From NCBI GenBank assembly GCA_965230535.1, contig OZ246010.1:310001-374000 (forward strand): a DNA stretch of 64,000 bases. The letters run 5' to 3'. The notes under the pieces were generated by a model. That model saw only the letters and a program-made list of their open reading frames with translations, did not search any database and had not been told where the DNA came from. The DNA comes from JAUILH01 sp965230535. Lineage in GTDB: Bacteria > Bacteroidota > Bacteroidia > Flavobacteriales_D > JAUILH01. This document shows, in pieces, positions 9,425-17,669 of this stretch (within the stretch, counting starts at the first letter, position 1; the number at the start of each line of letters is the position of its first letter). The position numbers were made by a program, and so were the translations under genes.

Positions 9425-9883
9425 TCAGTCCTTTTTATCAGGGATATCTGTCCAGGTAAAACTCTTGTGTACTATTTTCCAGGAACCGTCGTACTTAAGT
9501 AACAAAAAATAATCTGTAAACACGCGCCAGTTGGGGATTATAATTTCAACTTTTGCCGTGGCCGCATTATTTTCATAATCAATAGATATAATCTTACCTA
9601 TTCTATTAGACTTCTCTCCTGGTTTGGCTCTATCGATATAATCTTTTCCACTCCATATTCTCAAACTATCTTCCTCCGAAACCGAGTACAAATTAAAATC
9701 GGGATGAAAGGCTTTTCTTAATTTTTCCGGTTCTCCATTGGCAGTTCCATCAATGTAATTCATCAATGTTTCTGAGATTTGTTCAATTTCAAATTTACCG
9801 TCTGCGGATTGGGCTTTCGAATTCAAAGCATTGATTAGAAAAAATCCTGCTAAAATCAGTTTGAATGAGGTCTTGCTCGTCAT
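9425..9883 (-). CDS. Secreted NTF2-like protein (putative lumazine-binding type)
   Basis: About 152 aa from the chosen ATG at 9883, which gives a clean signal peptide (MTSKTSFKLILAGFFLINAL to SKAQ); an upstream ATG at 9913 adds a polar tail. The mature part is an NTF2/SnoaL-like fold: 'YIDGTANGEPEKLRKAFHP', 'WSGKDYID', 'FTDYFLLLKYDGSWKIVHKS'. This matches the Bacteroidota 'putative lumazine-binding' family that is often exported. No enzyme activity can be assigned. It heads the operon with the GNAT and PEP mutase-like genes. Confidence 0.8.
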   Translation of the reverse strand: MTSKTSFKLILAGFFLINALNSKAQSADGKFEIEQISETLMNYIDGTANGEPEKLRKAFHPDFNLYSVSEEDSLRIWSGKDYIDRAKPGEKSNRIGKIISIDYENNAATAKVEIIIPNWRVFTDYFLLLKYDGSWKIVHKSFTWTDIPDKKD

Positions 9884-9953
9884 TGTTGTCTTTTTGGAAT
9901 AATACATACTCAAATGACACAGGAAAAATTGAAATGATGCGTAGCAGACTTAA

Positions 9954-10808
9954 CTACTTGACTATTCCCATTTGTCTCAGTGCTTTATACGTAACTTCTT
10001 TTCGAACTTTGGGAAACAGGTCTGTGTCTAACTGCTCTTTGGGTTCCACATTGGTAGCAAAAAAGTGTGTTTTGTTTTGTGACTCGACAAAACCAACAAA
10101 CCAACCATTGTAGGTCCCACTACTAATTGATAAGCCCGTTTTTCCACTTAACTTGTAAGCCTCATTCTCTTCAATAACTATCATCCTTTTCATGATAGTT
10201 TCAGTCCGTTGAGAAACAGGCAACTCAGAAAGGTATAAACGCTTTAAAAAGTCGATTTGTTCGAACTGTGTAATTCGGGATTTACCTTCAAGCCAAAAGA
10301 GGTCCAGGTTGCTTGAATCCACATCCATATTACCGTAATTGAGTTTATTGAGATGTTCCTGCATTCTTTCAACTCCTACTTTTCGCGCAACTTCCTGATA
10401 GCAGGGAACACAAGAAAAATGAATGGCCTCTTTAAAGACGAGATCCTGTTCCCATATTTTGAAATTTCTTGGAGCTCCATCCCATTTAAAAAGTGTACTA
10501 TCGTCCTCCACTACCCCGGTTTCAAGCGCAATAATGGAATTGGGAATCTTAAACGTGGAGGCAGGTAAATTCCCCTTCCGACACCAATCAAAATCGTTGG
10601 AGTAATACTTATCTGCCTCAAGGTCATAGATTAAAATTGATCCCAAGGCATTCGCTGAATCGACCATGGTTTGAAATTCCGGAACGACAACTTCCTTTTC
10701 AACCGTTTCGACCTTGTCTGCTTCATTTTTTTCACCGGAGTCTTCCTTTTCGGAACAGGAAAAAAGCAAAAATAAGATGCTTGTATAGTAAAGTGCTTTC
10801 ATTTTCAA
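9954..10808 (-). CDS. Class D (OXA-type) beta-lactamase, lipoprotein
   Basis: A 284-aa serine beta-lactamase. All class D motifs are present and well spaced: STFK (Ser84-Lys87), SxV as SCV (Ser132-Val134), YGN (Tyr158-Asn160), FWLEG (Trp172 region) and KTG (Lys223-Gly225) followed by 'TYNGWFVGF'. The active-site lysine would be carboxylated and the acyl-enzyme hydrolysed in the periplasm. The N-terminus is a lipoprotein signal (LLFSC, Cys18) plus an acidic linker, so the enzyme is probably membrane-tethered. The same fold also occurs in BlaR1 sensors, but here it stands alone without membrane spans. Its spectrum cannot be read from sequence. Confidence 0.92.
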   Translation of the reverse strand: MKMKALYYTSILFLLFSCSEKEDSGEKNEADKVETVEKEVVVPEFQTMVDSANALGSILIYDLEADKYYSNDFDWCRKGNLPASTFKIPNSIIALETGVVEDDSTLFKWDGAPRNFKIWEQDLVFKEAIHFSCVPCYQEVARKVGVERMQEHLNKLNYGNMDVDSSNLDLFWLEGKSRITQFEQIDFLKRLYLSELPVSQRTETIMKRMIVIEENEAYKLSGKTGLSISSGTYNGWFVGFVESQNKTHFFATNVEPKEQLDTDLFPKVRKEVTYKALRQMGIVK

Positions 10809-10910
10809 TGCAATTATATCATAAGCCTGAAATTAATGCACCTGTACTTAACTCATGCGACAGGTTTATTATGTGTCGGGCATGCAGTTATTAAATGCTC
10901 GTATATGACT

Positions 10911-12167
10911 TCACTTTAGTCGCGCAGCAAATTCCTTCATGTTGTCGAAAATGGTGTAGTAGGTATTAAGTCCCTCCTGATTTTCAATATTGGTATTGAC
11001 CAATAAAATTCTCCCTATTCCACTTTCTGCATTGAAAAACATGAGAGATGACACACCGGGATCTCCTCCTGTATGACCTATATTATCCAGAGCAGAAAAC
11101 CCCATAAATAACCCTGTATTGTACTCATCATCATACGGATGATTGGGATCTCTTTCTGTAAAATTTTCTTCTGCAAGTTGTTTCTTAAAAAGTTCTGCGT
11201 AACTCTCCTGAGAAAGCAATGTGCCGTTTCCTGAATATCCTCTTATCAATTCGCTCAGGTACTTTCCTAAATCATGAATACAAGTTATGAAACCGCCATC
11301 GGGATAAGTGATTAATGAATAATAGGGCACGATAGTATTTGGGTTCGAGTACAAAGTTGATACCTTCTCAAAATCCACATCATCATAATTCCACCCAGAA
11401 TTACTCATTCCCAAAGGGTTTAAAATATGCGTTTTCGTATATTCAGAAAATGGCTGCTTTGCAACGATTTCAATAATGTATGCAGCCAAAGAAGCCCCTA
11501 CATTGGAATACTCGAATAACTGACCAGGTTGATTTGTTGAAAATGCGTTTTCAGCGTACCAGTCGCCATCAACAGATAAGTAGTTTTTCAAAAAATCTGA
11601 TAAGGGAATTTTGGTATGTTTTGGTTGAAAGCTTTGAGGAATGTTTTCATTCTGAGCAGATACACTGTCTACTTCATCTTTCAGGACATAAGACCTATCC
11701 ATGTAGTTTTCAGAATCCACTACGGTAGATGTATGTGTGGCCAATTGACGGATGGTTATGGTATCATTTGGGTGCTGAGGGTTGACTACCTCAAACGGCA
11801 AATACATATTAATTGGGTCATCCAGATTCAAAAGGCCTTCTTCCTGGGCCTTCATTAAAGCAATGCCTATGAAGGTTTTAGAAACTGAAGCTATTGGCTG
11901 AATGGTAGTAGTTGTATATGGCCTATTGGTTTTCACATCAGCAAAGCCCATCCCCTCTTCATACAAAATTCCGGCAGAATCGACTATCGCTACAGCAAGT
12001 CCGTTAAAGTAGGTATCCGCACCCAATTGTTTAATCTCAAGAGAAATACTGTCCTTAACAGATAGTGTTTCCGGAGTCGGAGTTTTTTCTTCCTCAGAAT
12101 CTGACTTTGGTTCCTGATTACAGGAAATAATTATGAAAACGACTAGTAGAGAAAGTATTTTATTCAT
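10911..12167 (-). CDS. Serine hydrolase lipoprotein, beta-lactamase fold
   Basis: About 418 aa from the ATG at 12167, which puts a lipobox (FIIISC) at a normal distance; an ATG at 12188 adds seven polar residues. Catalytic motifs of the AmpC/DD-peptidase-like family are complete: SVSK (Ser94-Lys97 in this numbering), YSN (Tyr220-Asn222) and HTGG (near 365), with 'QLATHTS' as the HLLTHTSG-like helper. It likely cleaves an ester or D-amino-acid amide at the cell envelope; beta-lactamase activity is possible but not implied. It is distinct from the shorter paralogue at 6595. Confidence 0.87.
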   Translation of the reverse strand: MNKILSLLVVFIIISCNQEPKSDSEEEKTPTPETLSVKDSISLEIKQLGADTYFNGLAVAIVDSAGILYEEGMGFADVKTNRPYTTTTIQPIASVSKTFIGIALMKAQEEGLLNLDDPINMYLPFEVVNPQHPNDTITIRQLATHTSTVVDSENYMDRSYVLKDEVDSVSAQNENIPQSFQPKHTKIPLSDFLKNYLSVDGDWYAENAFSTNQPGQLFEYSNVGASLAAYIIEIVAKQPFSEYTKTHILNPLGMSNSGWNYDDVDFEKVSTLYSNPNTIVPYYSLITYPDGGFITCIHDLGKYLSELIRGYSGNGTLLSQESYAELFKKQLAEENFTERDPNHPYDDEYNTGLFMGFSALDNIGHTGGDPGVSSLMFFNAESGIGRILLVNTNIENQEGLNTYYTIFDNMKEFAARLK

Positions 12168-12239
12168 TGATTCTTTTCGTTTTTGCAAGTTTACTATTAA
12201 TTGTTCCCGATTGGATATGGTTGATCTTTAAATACCCTG

Positions 12240-14612
12240 TTAAACTCTCACACCAATCACACACACATCATCCAACTGTTCTATTTCATGGTTTCCGGCC
12301 TTCTTCCAATTTTCGAAAGCTTCATCAATCAACTCTCTTTGCCTATCCATAGTTTCATTTTGAATAGAAAGCAGTAATCGCTTAAAGTTGGCTGTTTTGA
12401 ATTTCTTGCCTTTTTCGCCTCCGAATTGATCTGCAAAACCGTCTGAAAAGATGTAGAAGCTATCACCGGGATTAAGTTCAATTGTATGAGTAGGATAAGA
12501 ACTAGGGGCTGTATACTGACCAATTGGCTGCTTATGTGCCTTTATTTCTTCTACCTCTGCAGCATGCGACCTGATGATCCAGAGTGGATTATGAGCTCCG
12601 GCATATTTAAGTGTTCTTCCATTGAGGGCGCATAAAGCAATGTCCATCCCATCCTTCACTTCTTCCTCAGATTTTTCAAATTCTGCAATGACAATTTCCC
12701 TGGTTTTATCCAGAATCTGACCGGGTTCTATTAAACCATGTTCACGCACACTTCTATTGAGTCCATTGTTACACACAACACTCACCATTGCGCCTGGGAC
12801 GCCATGTCCTGTACAATCTGCTGCGGCAAATAAAATGGTATCTTCCAAAGGTTCGAGCCAGTAGAAATCTCCGGCCACAATGTCTTTTGGTTTGTAGAGT
12901 ATGAAGGAGTTTTCCAAATAGGTTTTCACCAGCTTATCTGGCGGTAAAATGGCACTTTGAATGCGTCTGGCATAGTTGATTGAATCCAGAATTTCCGTGT
13001 TCTTTTCTTCCAACTGTTCATAGGCCTCATCCACCTTGGCCTTTTGTTCTTCTACGATGAGTTTTTGAGATTCAACTTTTTGCTTTTGCGTATTGATGAT
13101 ATCCCTTTGTTTTCTGGTCAACCTGAAACGGTTGAAAATGAATAGCCCAAACAACACAGCCAAGGCCAAAACACCTCCTAAAAACCAGGTTCTTTGATCT
13201 TGTCTTTGTTTTTCAATTTCATCTTGCTTTAACTGACTTTCCTTTCGTTCGTTTTCGGCTTTCTCTGCGGTGAGTAAGGCATCCTGAACTTTTAGGGACT
13301 CTGCATTCTTTACGCTATCTGCAGCGGCTTGTTTTTCATACTCGTATTTATACTCCTGACGAATAACTGCCTTTTGATTCATTTCTGAGTTAATACTGTC
13401 TGAGAAGGTGATATAGAGTTCATACATTTCCAAAGCTTCTCTATAATCCCCCATCTCCTTTTTAAGTTTCCACAACAGTCCTGAAGCCAATTTCAAACGT
13501 TTGGGTGAATTTGCTTCTTGGGCAATCTTCAAGCTCTTTTTACCAAATTTCAGAGCTTCCTGATAATCTTTTTTGATCAAATAAATTTTCCCAAGATTAT
13601 AGAGAGTAGTGGCCTGTCCATCTTTGTCTCCAATCTCTTCGCGAATTTCCAAACTCCTCAAATAATGGTCTTCTGCCGCCTTGTAGTCACCTTTTTGCTT
13701 ATAAATAACACCAATGTTATCCAAAGACATGGCAATCCCTCTTCTGTCGCCAATTTTTTGTTTGATAGTCAAACTCTTCCTATGGTATAGCAAAGCCTTA
13801 TCATACTCTTCCTCTCTTTGATGAATACTTCCCAGATTATTGAAACATCCCGCCATGTTCATGTCATCACCAATCTCTTCAAACAACTCCAGGCTTTTAA
13901 GAAAGTTTTGTTTTGATTTTTCCAGGGATTCCTGATCAAGATATATGGTTCCGAGATTCTTTAAAGAAGTCGCAATGCCTTCTTTATCCCCAATTTGTTC
14001 ACGAATTTTCAGGCTTCTATCATAATAATCTATGGCCTTAACGTAATCGCCCTTATCATTGTACACAGACCCCAGGTTATTGAAGATATTGGCTATTTCA
14101 AGTTTATCGTTAAGTTGCTTGAAATAGACCAAACTTTGCTCGAAATGCTCAACAGCTACGTCATAGTCACTCATGAAGTAGTAAGCAATTCCGGTATTGT
14201 TGAGTAAGGCAGCAATTCTATTCGTATCCTTATTCGCTTTGGCTATAACAAGACTCTTATTAAAATAGCTTATGCCTTTTTCATAATTACTATGATCTCT
14301 GTAGATCAGGCCCAAATTATTAAGCGCAGTGCTTCTTGCATGATTAAAAAAGCCTTCTTCCTCTTGGCTGAGGCTTTTTTCCAAATTCTGTGCGCAGATA
14401 CTATCGACCTGAAGATTGAGTTGGAGATCTAGTTGGGCATCAAAATGATAGATCATATCATCCCAATCCTGTATAGCCCGAACAACTGTGGTATCGTGAT
14501 TGGCTCTTTCAATAAGTTGTTTGAGTTCTTCAATATGCGCCTCTTCTTCCGAACTAAGCTGGGAAAATCCCAACGTTGGCAGCAAACACAATATGACGAA
14601 TACAACTTTCAA
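12240..14612 (-). CDS. TPR-SpoIIE signalling phosphatase (paralogue 1)
   Basis: A 790-aa envelope-spanning signalling protein. It has a signal peptide (MKVVFVILCLLPTLGFSQ), eight 40-residue tetratricopeptide repeats (about 90-410, each with 'NNLGxIY...YxxAxxYxxKSLxI'), and one membrane span near 475-495 ('GGVLALAVLFGLFIF'). A coiled coil ('KVESQKLIVEEQKAKVDEAY') and a cytoplasmic PP2C/SpoIIE phosphatase (about 550-790) follow. Metal-binding acids lie in 'AGDFYW', 'AAADCTGHGVPGAMVS', 'FSDGFADQFGG' and the final 'DDVCVIGVRV'. The TPR part would sense an envelope protein and the phosphatase act on an anti-sigma or anti-anti-sigma partner, but no partner is encoded nearby. Two paralogues lie at 28750 and 32079. 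Confidence 0.9.
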   Translation of the reverse strand: MKVVFVILCLLPTLGFSQLSSEEEAHIEELKQLIERANHDTTVVRAIQDWDDMIYHFDAQLDLQLNLQVDSICAQNLEKSLSQEEEGFFNHARSTALNNLGLIYRDHSNYEKGISYFNKSLVIAKANKDTNRIAALLNNTGIAYYFMSDYDVAVEHFEQSLVYFKQLNDKLEIANIFNNLGSVYNDKGDYVKAIDYYDRSLKIREQIGDKEGIATSLKNLGTIYLDQESLEKSKQNFLKSLELFEEIGDDMNMAGCFNNLGSIHQREEEYDKALLYHRKSLTIKQKIGDRRGIAMSLDNIGVIYKQKGDYKAAEDHYLRSLEIREEIGDKDGQATTLYNLGKIYLIKKDYQEALKFGKKSLKIAQEANSPKRLKLASGLLWKLKKEMGDYREALEMYELYITFSDSINSEMNQKAVIRQEYKYEYEKQAAADSVKNAESLKVQDALLTAEKAENERKESQLKQDEIEKQRQDQRTWFLGGVLALAVLFGLFIFNRFRLTRKQRDIINTQKQKVESQKLIVEEQKAKVDEAYEQLEEKNTEILDSINYARRIQSAILPPDKLVKTYLENSFILYKPKDIVAGDFYWLEPLEDTILFAAADCTGHGVPGAMVSVVCNNGLNRSVREHGLIEPGQILDKTREIVIAEFEKSEEEVKDGMDIALCALNGRTLKYAGAHNPLWIIRSHAAEVEEIKAHKQPIGQYTAPSSYPTHTIELNPGDSFYIFSDGFADQFGGEKGKKFKTANFKRLLLSIQNETMDRQRELIDEAFENWKKAGNHEIEQLDDVCVIGVRV

Positions 14613-14673
14613 AACCTGAGTTAAACGCCATAAAGGTAATGAATGTCATACACTGAACACCACGATAGACATT

Positions 14674-15105
14674 CTACTTCTCAGCGTACTCTTTGAAGGC
14701 CGTCATATACTTCAAAGACTGTTTTTTAAACATCCCCTTAAACAGGAAGCCCATAATTTTCATCCCGCCTTTAAGCTCCATAGTGGTATTACTGGTTTGT
14801 TTCACTTCCTTATCTGAGATGCTTTCAAAACAGATTTCCACAATGTTTCGTCCCATTGCACTGTCGTACGAAAACTTCATTTGATTGGGAAGGTTTTCTT
14901 CAAGAATGGTTTCAGAAATGACCATTTCCCGGTTCTTATGTAAAAAATGAAAATTGCTTTTGGCTCCGGTTTTCCCCGGCGTTCCAGATACGCGTTCAAT
15001 TTTTTGAAGTCCTTCCATCCAGTGTTTAATTCCATCCGGATCTCCAAATTTTTCAGCTACTTCAGCCAAGGGTTTGTTGATTGTGTTTGTCAGACTATAT
15101 TTCAT
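14674..15105 (-). CDS. SRPBCC family protein
   Basis: A 143-aa protein with the START/Bet v1-like fold used for binding hydrophobic ligands. 'INKPLAEVAEKFGDPDGIKHWMEG' begins the fold, 'NFHFLHKNREMVISETILEENLPN' is the central sheet and 'GMFKKQSLKYMTAFKEYAEK' the long C-terminal helix. It starts 1 base after the AraC-type regulator stop, so they are cotranscribed and the regulator may control it. No ligand or reaction is evident; such proteins are often annotated as polyketide-cyclase-like. Confidence 0.8.
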   Translation of the reverse strand: MKYSLTNTINKPLAEVAEKFGDPDGIKHWMEGLQKIERVSGTPGKTGAKSNFHFLHKNREMVISETILEENLPNQMKFSYDSAMGRNIVEICFESISDKEVKQTSNTTMELKGGMKIMGFLFKGMFKKQSLKYMTAFKEYAEK

Positions 15106-15106
15106 A

Positions 15107-16015
15107 TCACATGGTTTTTATTTCTTTCACAGGGATGCATAAATCCAAATCAAAATGACTCCAATTACAGATGTTTTCTTTGTCTCTGAAGATCTCCAAT
15201 CCGGGCTCATGTTCCGGCTCATAATCGCTATTGATTAGCCAGGTACTGAAGAGATAGTTGATGGCTGTGGCAGCTTCATTAAAATCTCCCGACACAGTAG
15301 TGACAGCATAGTTACATTTGGGTAAAATTCTGCTGTCTAAATAATGCTCCTGATCCATCTTAAACTCCTCTGGTATCGTGATGCACACATAATAGATGTA
15401 CTTGTCCTTTGGTGTTACAGTTGGATCATCTTTAGACATACTGAAAATGGTTTCTGTATCGAATAAGTCCATGCGTTTTGCCCAATCAACCATCTCTCCC
15501 AATGCTTTGAGCACCACACCATCTTCAAAAGAATTTGTAATTCTCATGTAAGCTATGCGTCTTGAGGGAAATTCTTTGATCTCTACCGGAAAACGATTTC
15601 TTAATTCGGCTTCATCCATATCGCAATGATATTGGTTTACCGGGAACAAGTCTTTGCGAATCTTGCTATTGTCAATTTTTCCGCTTTTTCTGTAAGCACT
15701 TGGTGAAGTATCGAAATACTGTTTAAAAGATCTGGACAAGGTAGACGGAGAAGAAAAACCACACTCATATGCTATATCTGAAATGGGATTTGCCGTATAC
15801 CTGAGCAATTTGCTTGCCTTTTCAAGGCGGAGACGACTGGTAAAATCATTTACCGATTCGCCGGTAACCGCCGTGAAGATTCTGTGAAAATGATAAGGCG
15901 AAAAATGTGACACTGAGGCTAGTTCTTCCAGTGAAATAGACTTGTCGAGATTGTTGTTGACGTAATCTATTACTCTGTTGATGCGTTGTTCATATATTTT
16001 GGAAGAGTTGTTCAT
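15107..16015 (-). CDS. AraC family regulator with GyrI-like ligand domain
   Basis: 302 aa from the ATG at 16015 (MNNSSKIYEQRINRVIDYVN); the open frame extends to 16126, but that would run 95 bases into the hxlR gene upstream. The N-terminal two-HTH AraC domain (about 10-105) shows 'SLEELASVSHFSPYHFHRIF' and 'ISDIAYECGFSSPSTLSRSF'. The C-terminal half is a GyrI/SOUL-like ligand-binding domain ('VEIKEFPSRRIAYMRITNSF'), as in Rob and BmrR-type drug sensors. It probably activates its own operon with the SRPBCC gene upon binding a lipophilic compound. Confidence 0.88.
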   Translation of the reverse strand: MNNSSKIYEQRINRVIDYVNNNLDKSISLEELASVSHFSPYHFHRIFTAVTGESVNDFTSRLRLEKASKLLRYTANPISDIAYECGFSSPSTLSRSFKQYFDTSPSAYRKSGKIDNSKIRKDLFPVNQYHCDMDEAELRNRFPVEIKEFPSRRIAYMRITNSFEDGVVLKALGEMVDWAKRMDLFDTETIFSMSKDDPTVTPKDKYIYYVCITIPEEFKMDQEHYLDSRILPKCNYAVTTVSGDFNEAATAINYLFSTWLINSDYEPEHEPGLEIFRDKENICNWSHFDLDLCIPVKEIKTM

Positions 16016-16031
16016 TTTTGCTTTAGTCAGA

Positions 16032-16454
16032 TTAAAACTTTCTTGCCATAAATTGATTAAGAGCCTCCTCCCTATTATGGTTGAGCATTTTTGCAAATTG
16101 CTTGGCTTCTTCTGCAATATGCTCATTGAGGTGTTTGTTACTCCATCTGATGTATTCTGCTATAACAGGAAACAGATCCATTCCTTTTTCAGTCAAATCA
16201 TACAGAAATACTTTCTTGTTTGTTGGGTGTTTGGTCTTTGTGATAAGCTCCAAACTCTCCAGTTTACACAAACGATCCGATAATCTTGCCGAAGAAATTT
16301 TCTCTGCAGCATTGGCAAAATCCTTGAAGGTACGCTCTCCAAAATAAACCAAATCCCGAATAATTAATAGTGACCATTTGTCACCAAATAAGTCCAAAGC
16401 AGAACTGATAGGACAGTCTGATCTGAATTTTTTTTCATCTTTTTTTGCTTTCAT
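16032..16454 (-). CDS. HxlR family transcriptional regulator
   Basis: 140 aa from the ATG at 16454 (MKAKKDEKKFRSDCP); an ATG at 16514 would add a 20-residue extension that runs through the divergent promoter, so it is disfavoured. The HxlR winged helix is clear: 'CPISSALDLFGDKWSLLIIR', 'YFGERTFKDF', 'KISSARLSDRLCKLESLELI' and wing 'TNKKVFLYDLTEKG'. One early Cys (CPIS) is in the position used for redox or electrophile sensing in some relatives such as YodB/HypR. It is divergent from the NTF2-like gene at 16521, with two matching palindromes between them. Confidence 0.9.
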   Translation of the reverse strand: MKAKKDEKKFRSDCPISSALDLFGDKWSLLIIRDLVYFGERTFKDFANAAEKISSARLSDRLCKLESLELITKTKHPTNKKVFLYDLTEKGMDLFPVIAEYIRWSNKHLNEHIAEEAKQFAKMLNHNREEALNQFMARKF

Positions 16455-16491
16455 AATGAAAGTAATATATATTTGCTTTCGAATTGAAAGT
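16445..16491 (+). promoter_or_regulatory. Promoter with two CTTTC-N5-GAAAG operators
   Basis: A Bacteroidota-type promoter reads TTTG at 16445-16448, a 20-base spacer, then TATATTTG at 16469-16476 (consensus TAnnTTTG), facing the NTF2-like gene. Two identical palindromes CTTTC-N5-GAAAG fit around it: 16449-16463 fills the spacer and overlaps the hxlR start codon, and 16477-16491 covers the start-site side. Their starts are 28 bases apart, about 2.7 helical turns. This is the layout of a repressor site, most simply for the adjacent HxlR protein. Sequence reading only. Confidence 0.65.
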
Positions 16492-16520
16492 AAAAATAAA
16501 CAATTTAAAATCACAAAACA

Positions 16521-16907
16521 ATGAAAACTAGTAAAGAAATTACTGCAGACTTCTATCAGGCTATGTTAAACGACAAAGGATGGGAGGATTATTTATCTGA
16601 TCAGGTGACCTATTTAGGTCCATTGGCATCTCTGGTTGAAGGCAAAGAGGCTGTGGTTGGTATTACACAACAGTTTATCAAAAACAAGTATAAAGGAGAA
16701 GTCAAGAACATTATTTCCGAAGGCGATAACACCTGTGCGCTCACTCAATATCAACTGGGACATCCAAGTGTTGAAACCATAAATGTAGACGCTTGCGAAA
16801 TCTTACAAATTGAGGACGGTAAGATTCTTTCTATGGAAGTATACTTTGACTCTTTGAAGGTGAGTGCTTTTGGAGAGAAAATGCAGAAAATGCAGGCCCA
16901 ACAGTAG
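16521..16907 (+). CDS. SnoaL/NTF2-like protein, HxlR-linked
   Basis: A 128-aa cytoplasmic protein of the SnoaL/ketosteroid-isomerase-like fold. Typical segments are 'ITADFYQAMLNDKGWEDYLS' at the start, 'LVEGKEAVVGITQQF', and the terminal sheet 'NVDACEILQIEDGKILSMEV' with 'YFDSL'. It has no signal peptide, unlike the NTF2-like protein at 9425. It is the only gene read from the operator-framed promoter beside hxlR, so it is probably derepressed by whatever that regulator senses, and a role in detoxification is plausible. It ends before a bidirectional terminator. Confidence 0.8.
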   Translation: MKTSKEITADFYQAMLNDKGWEDYLSDQVTYLGPLASLVEGKEAVVGITQQFIKNKYKGEVKNIISEGDNTCALTQYQLGHPSVETINVDACEILQIEDGKILSMEVYFDSLKVSAFGEKMQKMQAQQ

Positions 16908-16922
16908 GCTTGACAGCAAAAC

Positions 16923-16953
16923 CCCAAACCAGTACGATATTTACTGGTTTGGG
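16923..16953. terminator. Bidirectional terminator hairpin
   Basis: A perfect 12-bp stem, CCCAAACCAGTA at 16923-16934 and its complement at 16942-16953, with a 7-base loop. It sits in the 60-base gap between the convergent NTF2-like gene and the LytTR regulator. No long T-run follows on either side, so the strength is uncertain. Confidence 0.65.
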
Positions 16954-16967
16954 TATTGATCCTTTCA

Positions 16968-17669
16968 TCACCCAGGATAATTCTGCAGTCTTTGATAAAC
17001 AGAGTTTTTGTATTTCCTGCTAATCGGAAGGTTTTTACCATCAATCAACAACTCGTTTTTATTGTAGTTTTTGACAAAATCAAGATTAACAATAAAAGAC
17101 CGGTGAATTTGAATGAAATTGCTTCCTGGCAACATTTCCAAAGTTGATTTTAAACTCATTAAGGACATGTTTTTTCTACCATCATTCATATGGAACCTTA
17201 CATAATCCTTGATATTTTCTACATACAGTAACTGGTTGAAAACAATCCGCTCCAACTTATACTGAGATTTGACAAAAATGAACTCCTCCACTTGATAACT
17301 GGGATGCCCAAGTAATTCAAAGTATTCTATAGCATGTTTAATAGATGCCTGAAACTCCTCCTGACTAAAAGGCTTCAAAAGGTAGTCCAAAGCTTTAACC
17401 CGATAACTTTCTACAGCAAACTCTTCATAAGCAGTGGTAAATATCACTTTTGCTTCCGCCTTCAGCAACCTGGCCAATTCCAAACCTGTTAGTCCGGGCA
17501 TATTGATATCCATAAAAACCAAATCGACCTGATTGCTCTCAAACCATTTTTTTGCTTTCACGGGATCGCTAAATGTTTCAACCAGGCGAATCCCTTCTAT
17601 TTTTGAGACATACTCCTCAATAAGTTGTAATGCCCACGACTCGTCATCCACAGCAACACAACTAATCAT
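16968..17669 (-). CDS. LytTR-type response regulator
   Basis: A 233-aa two-component regulator. The receiver domain (1-115) has the acidic pair 'VDDE' (Asp8-Asp9), phospho-acceptor Asp54 in 'LVFMDINMPGLTG', Thr79 and Lys99 in 'DYLLKPF'. The C-terminal LytTR DNA-binding domain (about 130-230) has 'YVENIKDYVRFHMNDG' and 'FIQIHRSFIVNLDFV'. It overlaps the 3' end of the kinase gene by 8 bases, so the two are translated together. LytTR regulators of this class often control envelope or surface genes; the targets are unknown. Confidence 0.93.
   Translation of the reverse strand: MISCVAVDDESWALQLIEEYVSKIEGIRLVETFSDPVKAKKWFESNQVDLVFMDINMPGLTGLELARLLKAEAKVIFTTAYEEFAVESYRVKALDYLLKPFSQEEFQASIKHAIEYFELLGHPSYQVEEFIFVKSQYKLERIVFNQLLYVENIKDYVRFHMNDGRKNMSLMSLKSTLEMLPGSNFIQIHRSFIVNLDFVKNYNKNELLIDGKNLPISRKYKNSVYQRLQNYPG

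Noticed and set aside
16081..16347. Plus-strand frame over hxlR
   Set aside because: Shadow of the HxlR gene, whose motifs are unambiguous.
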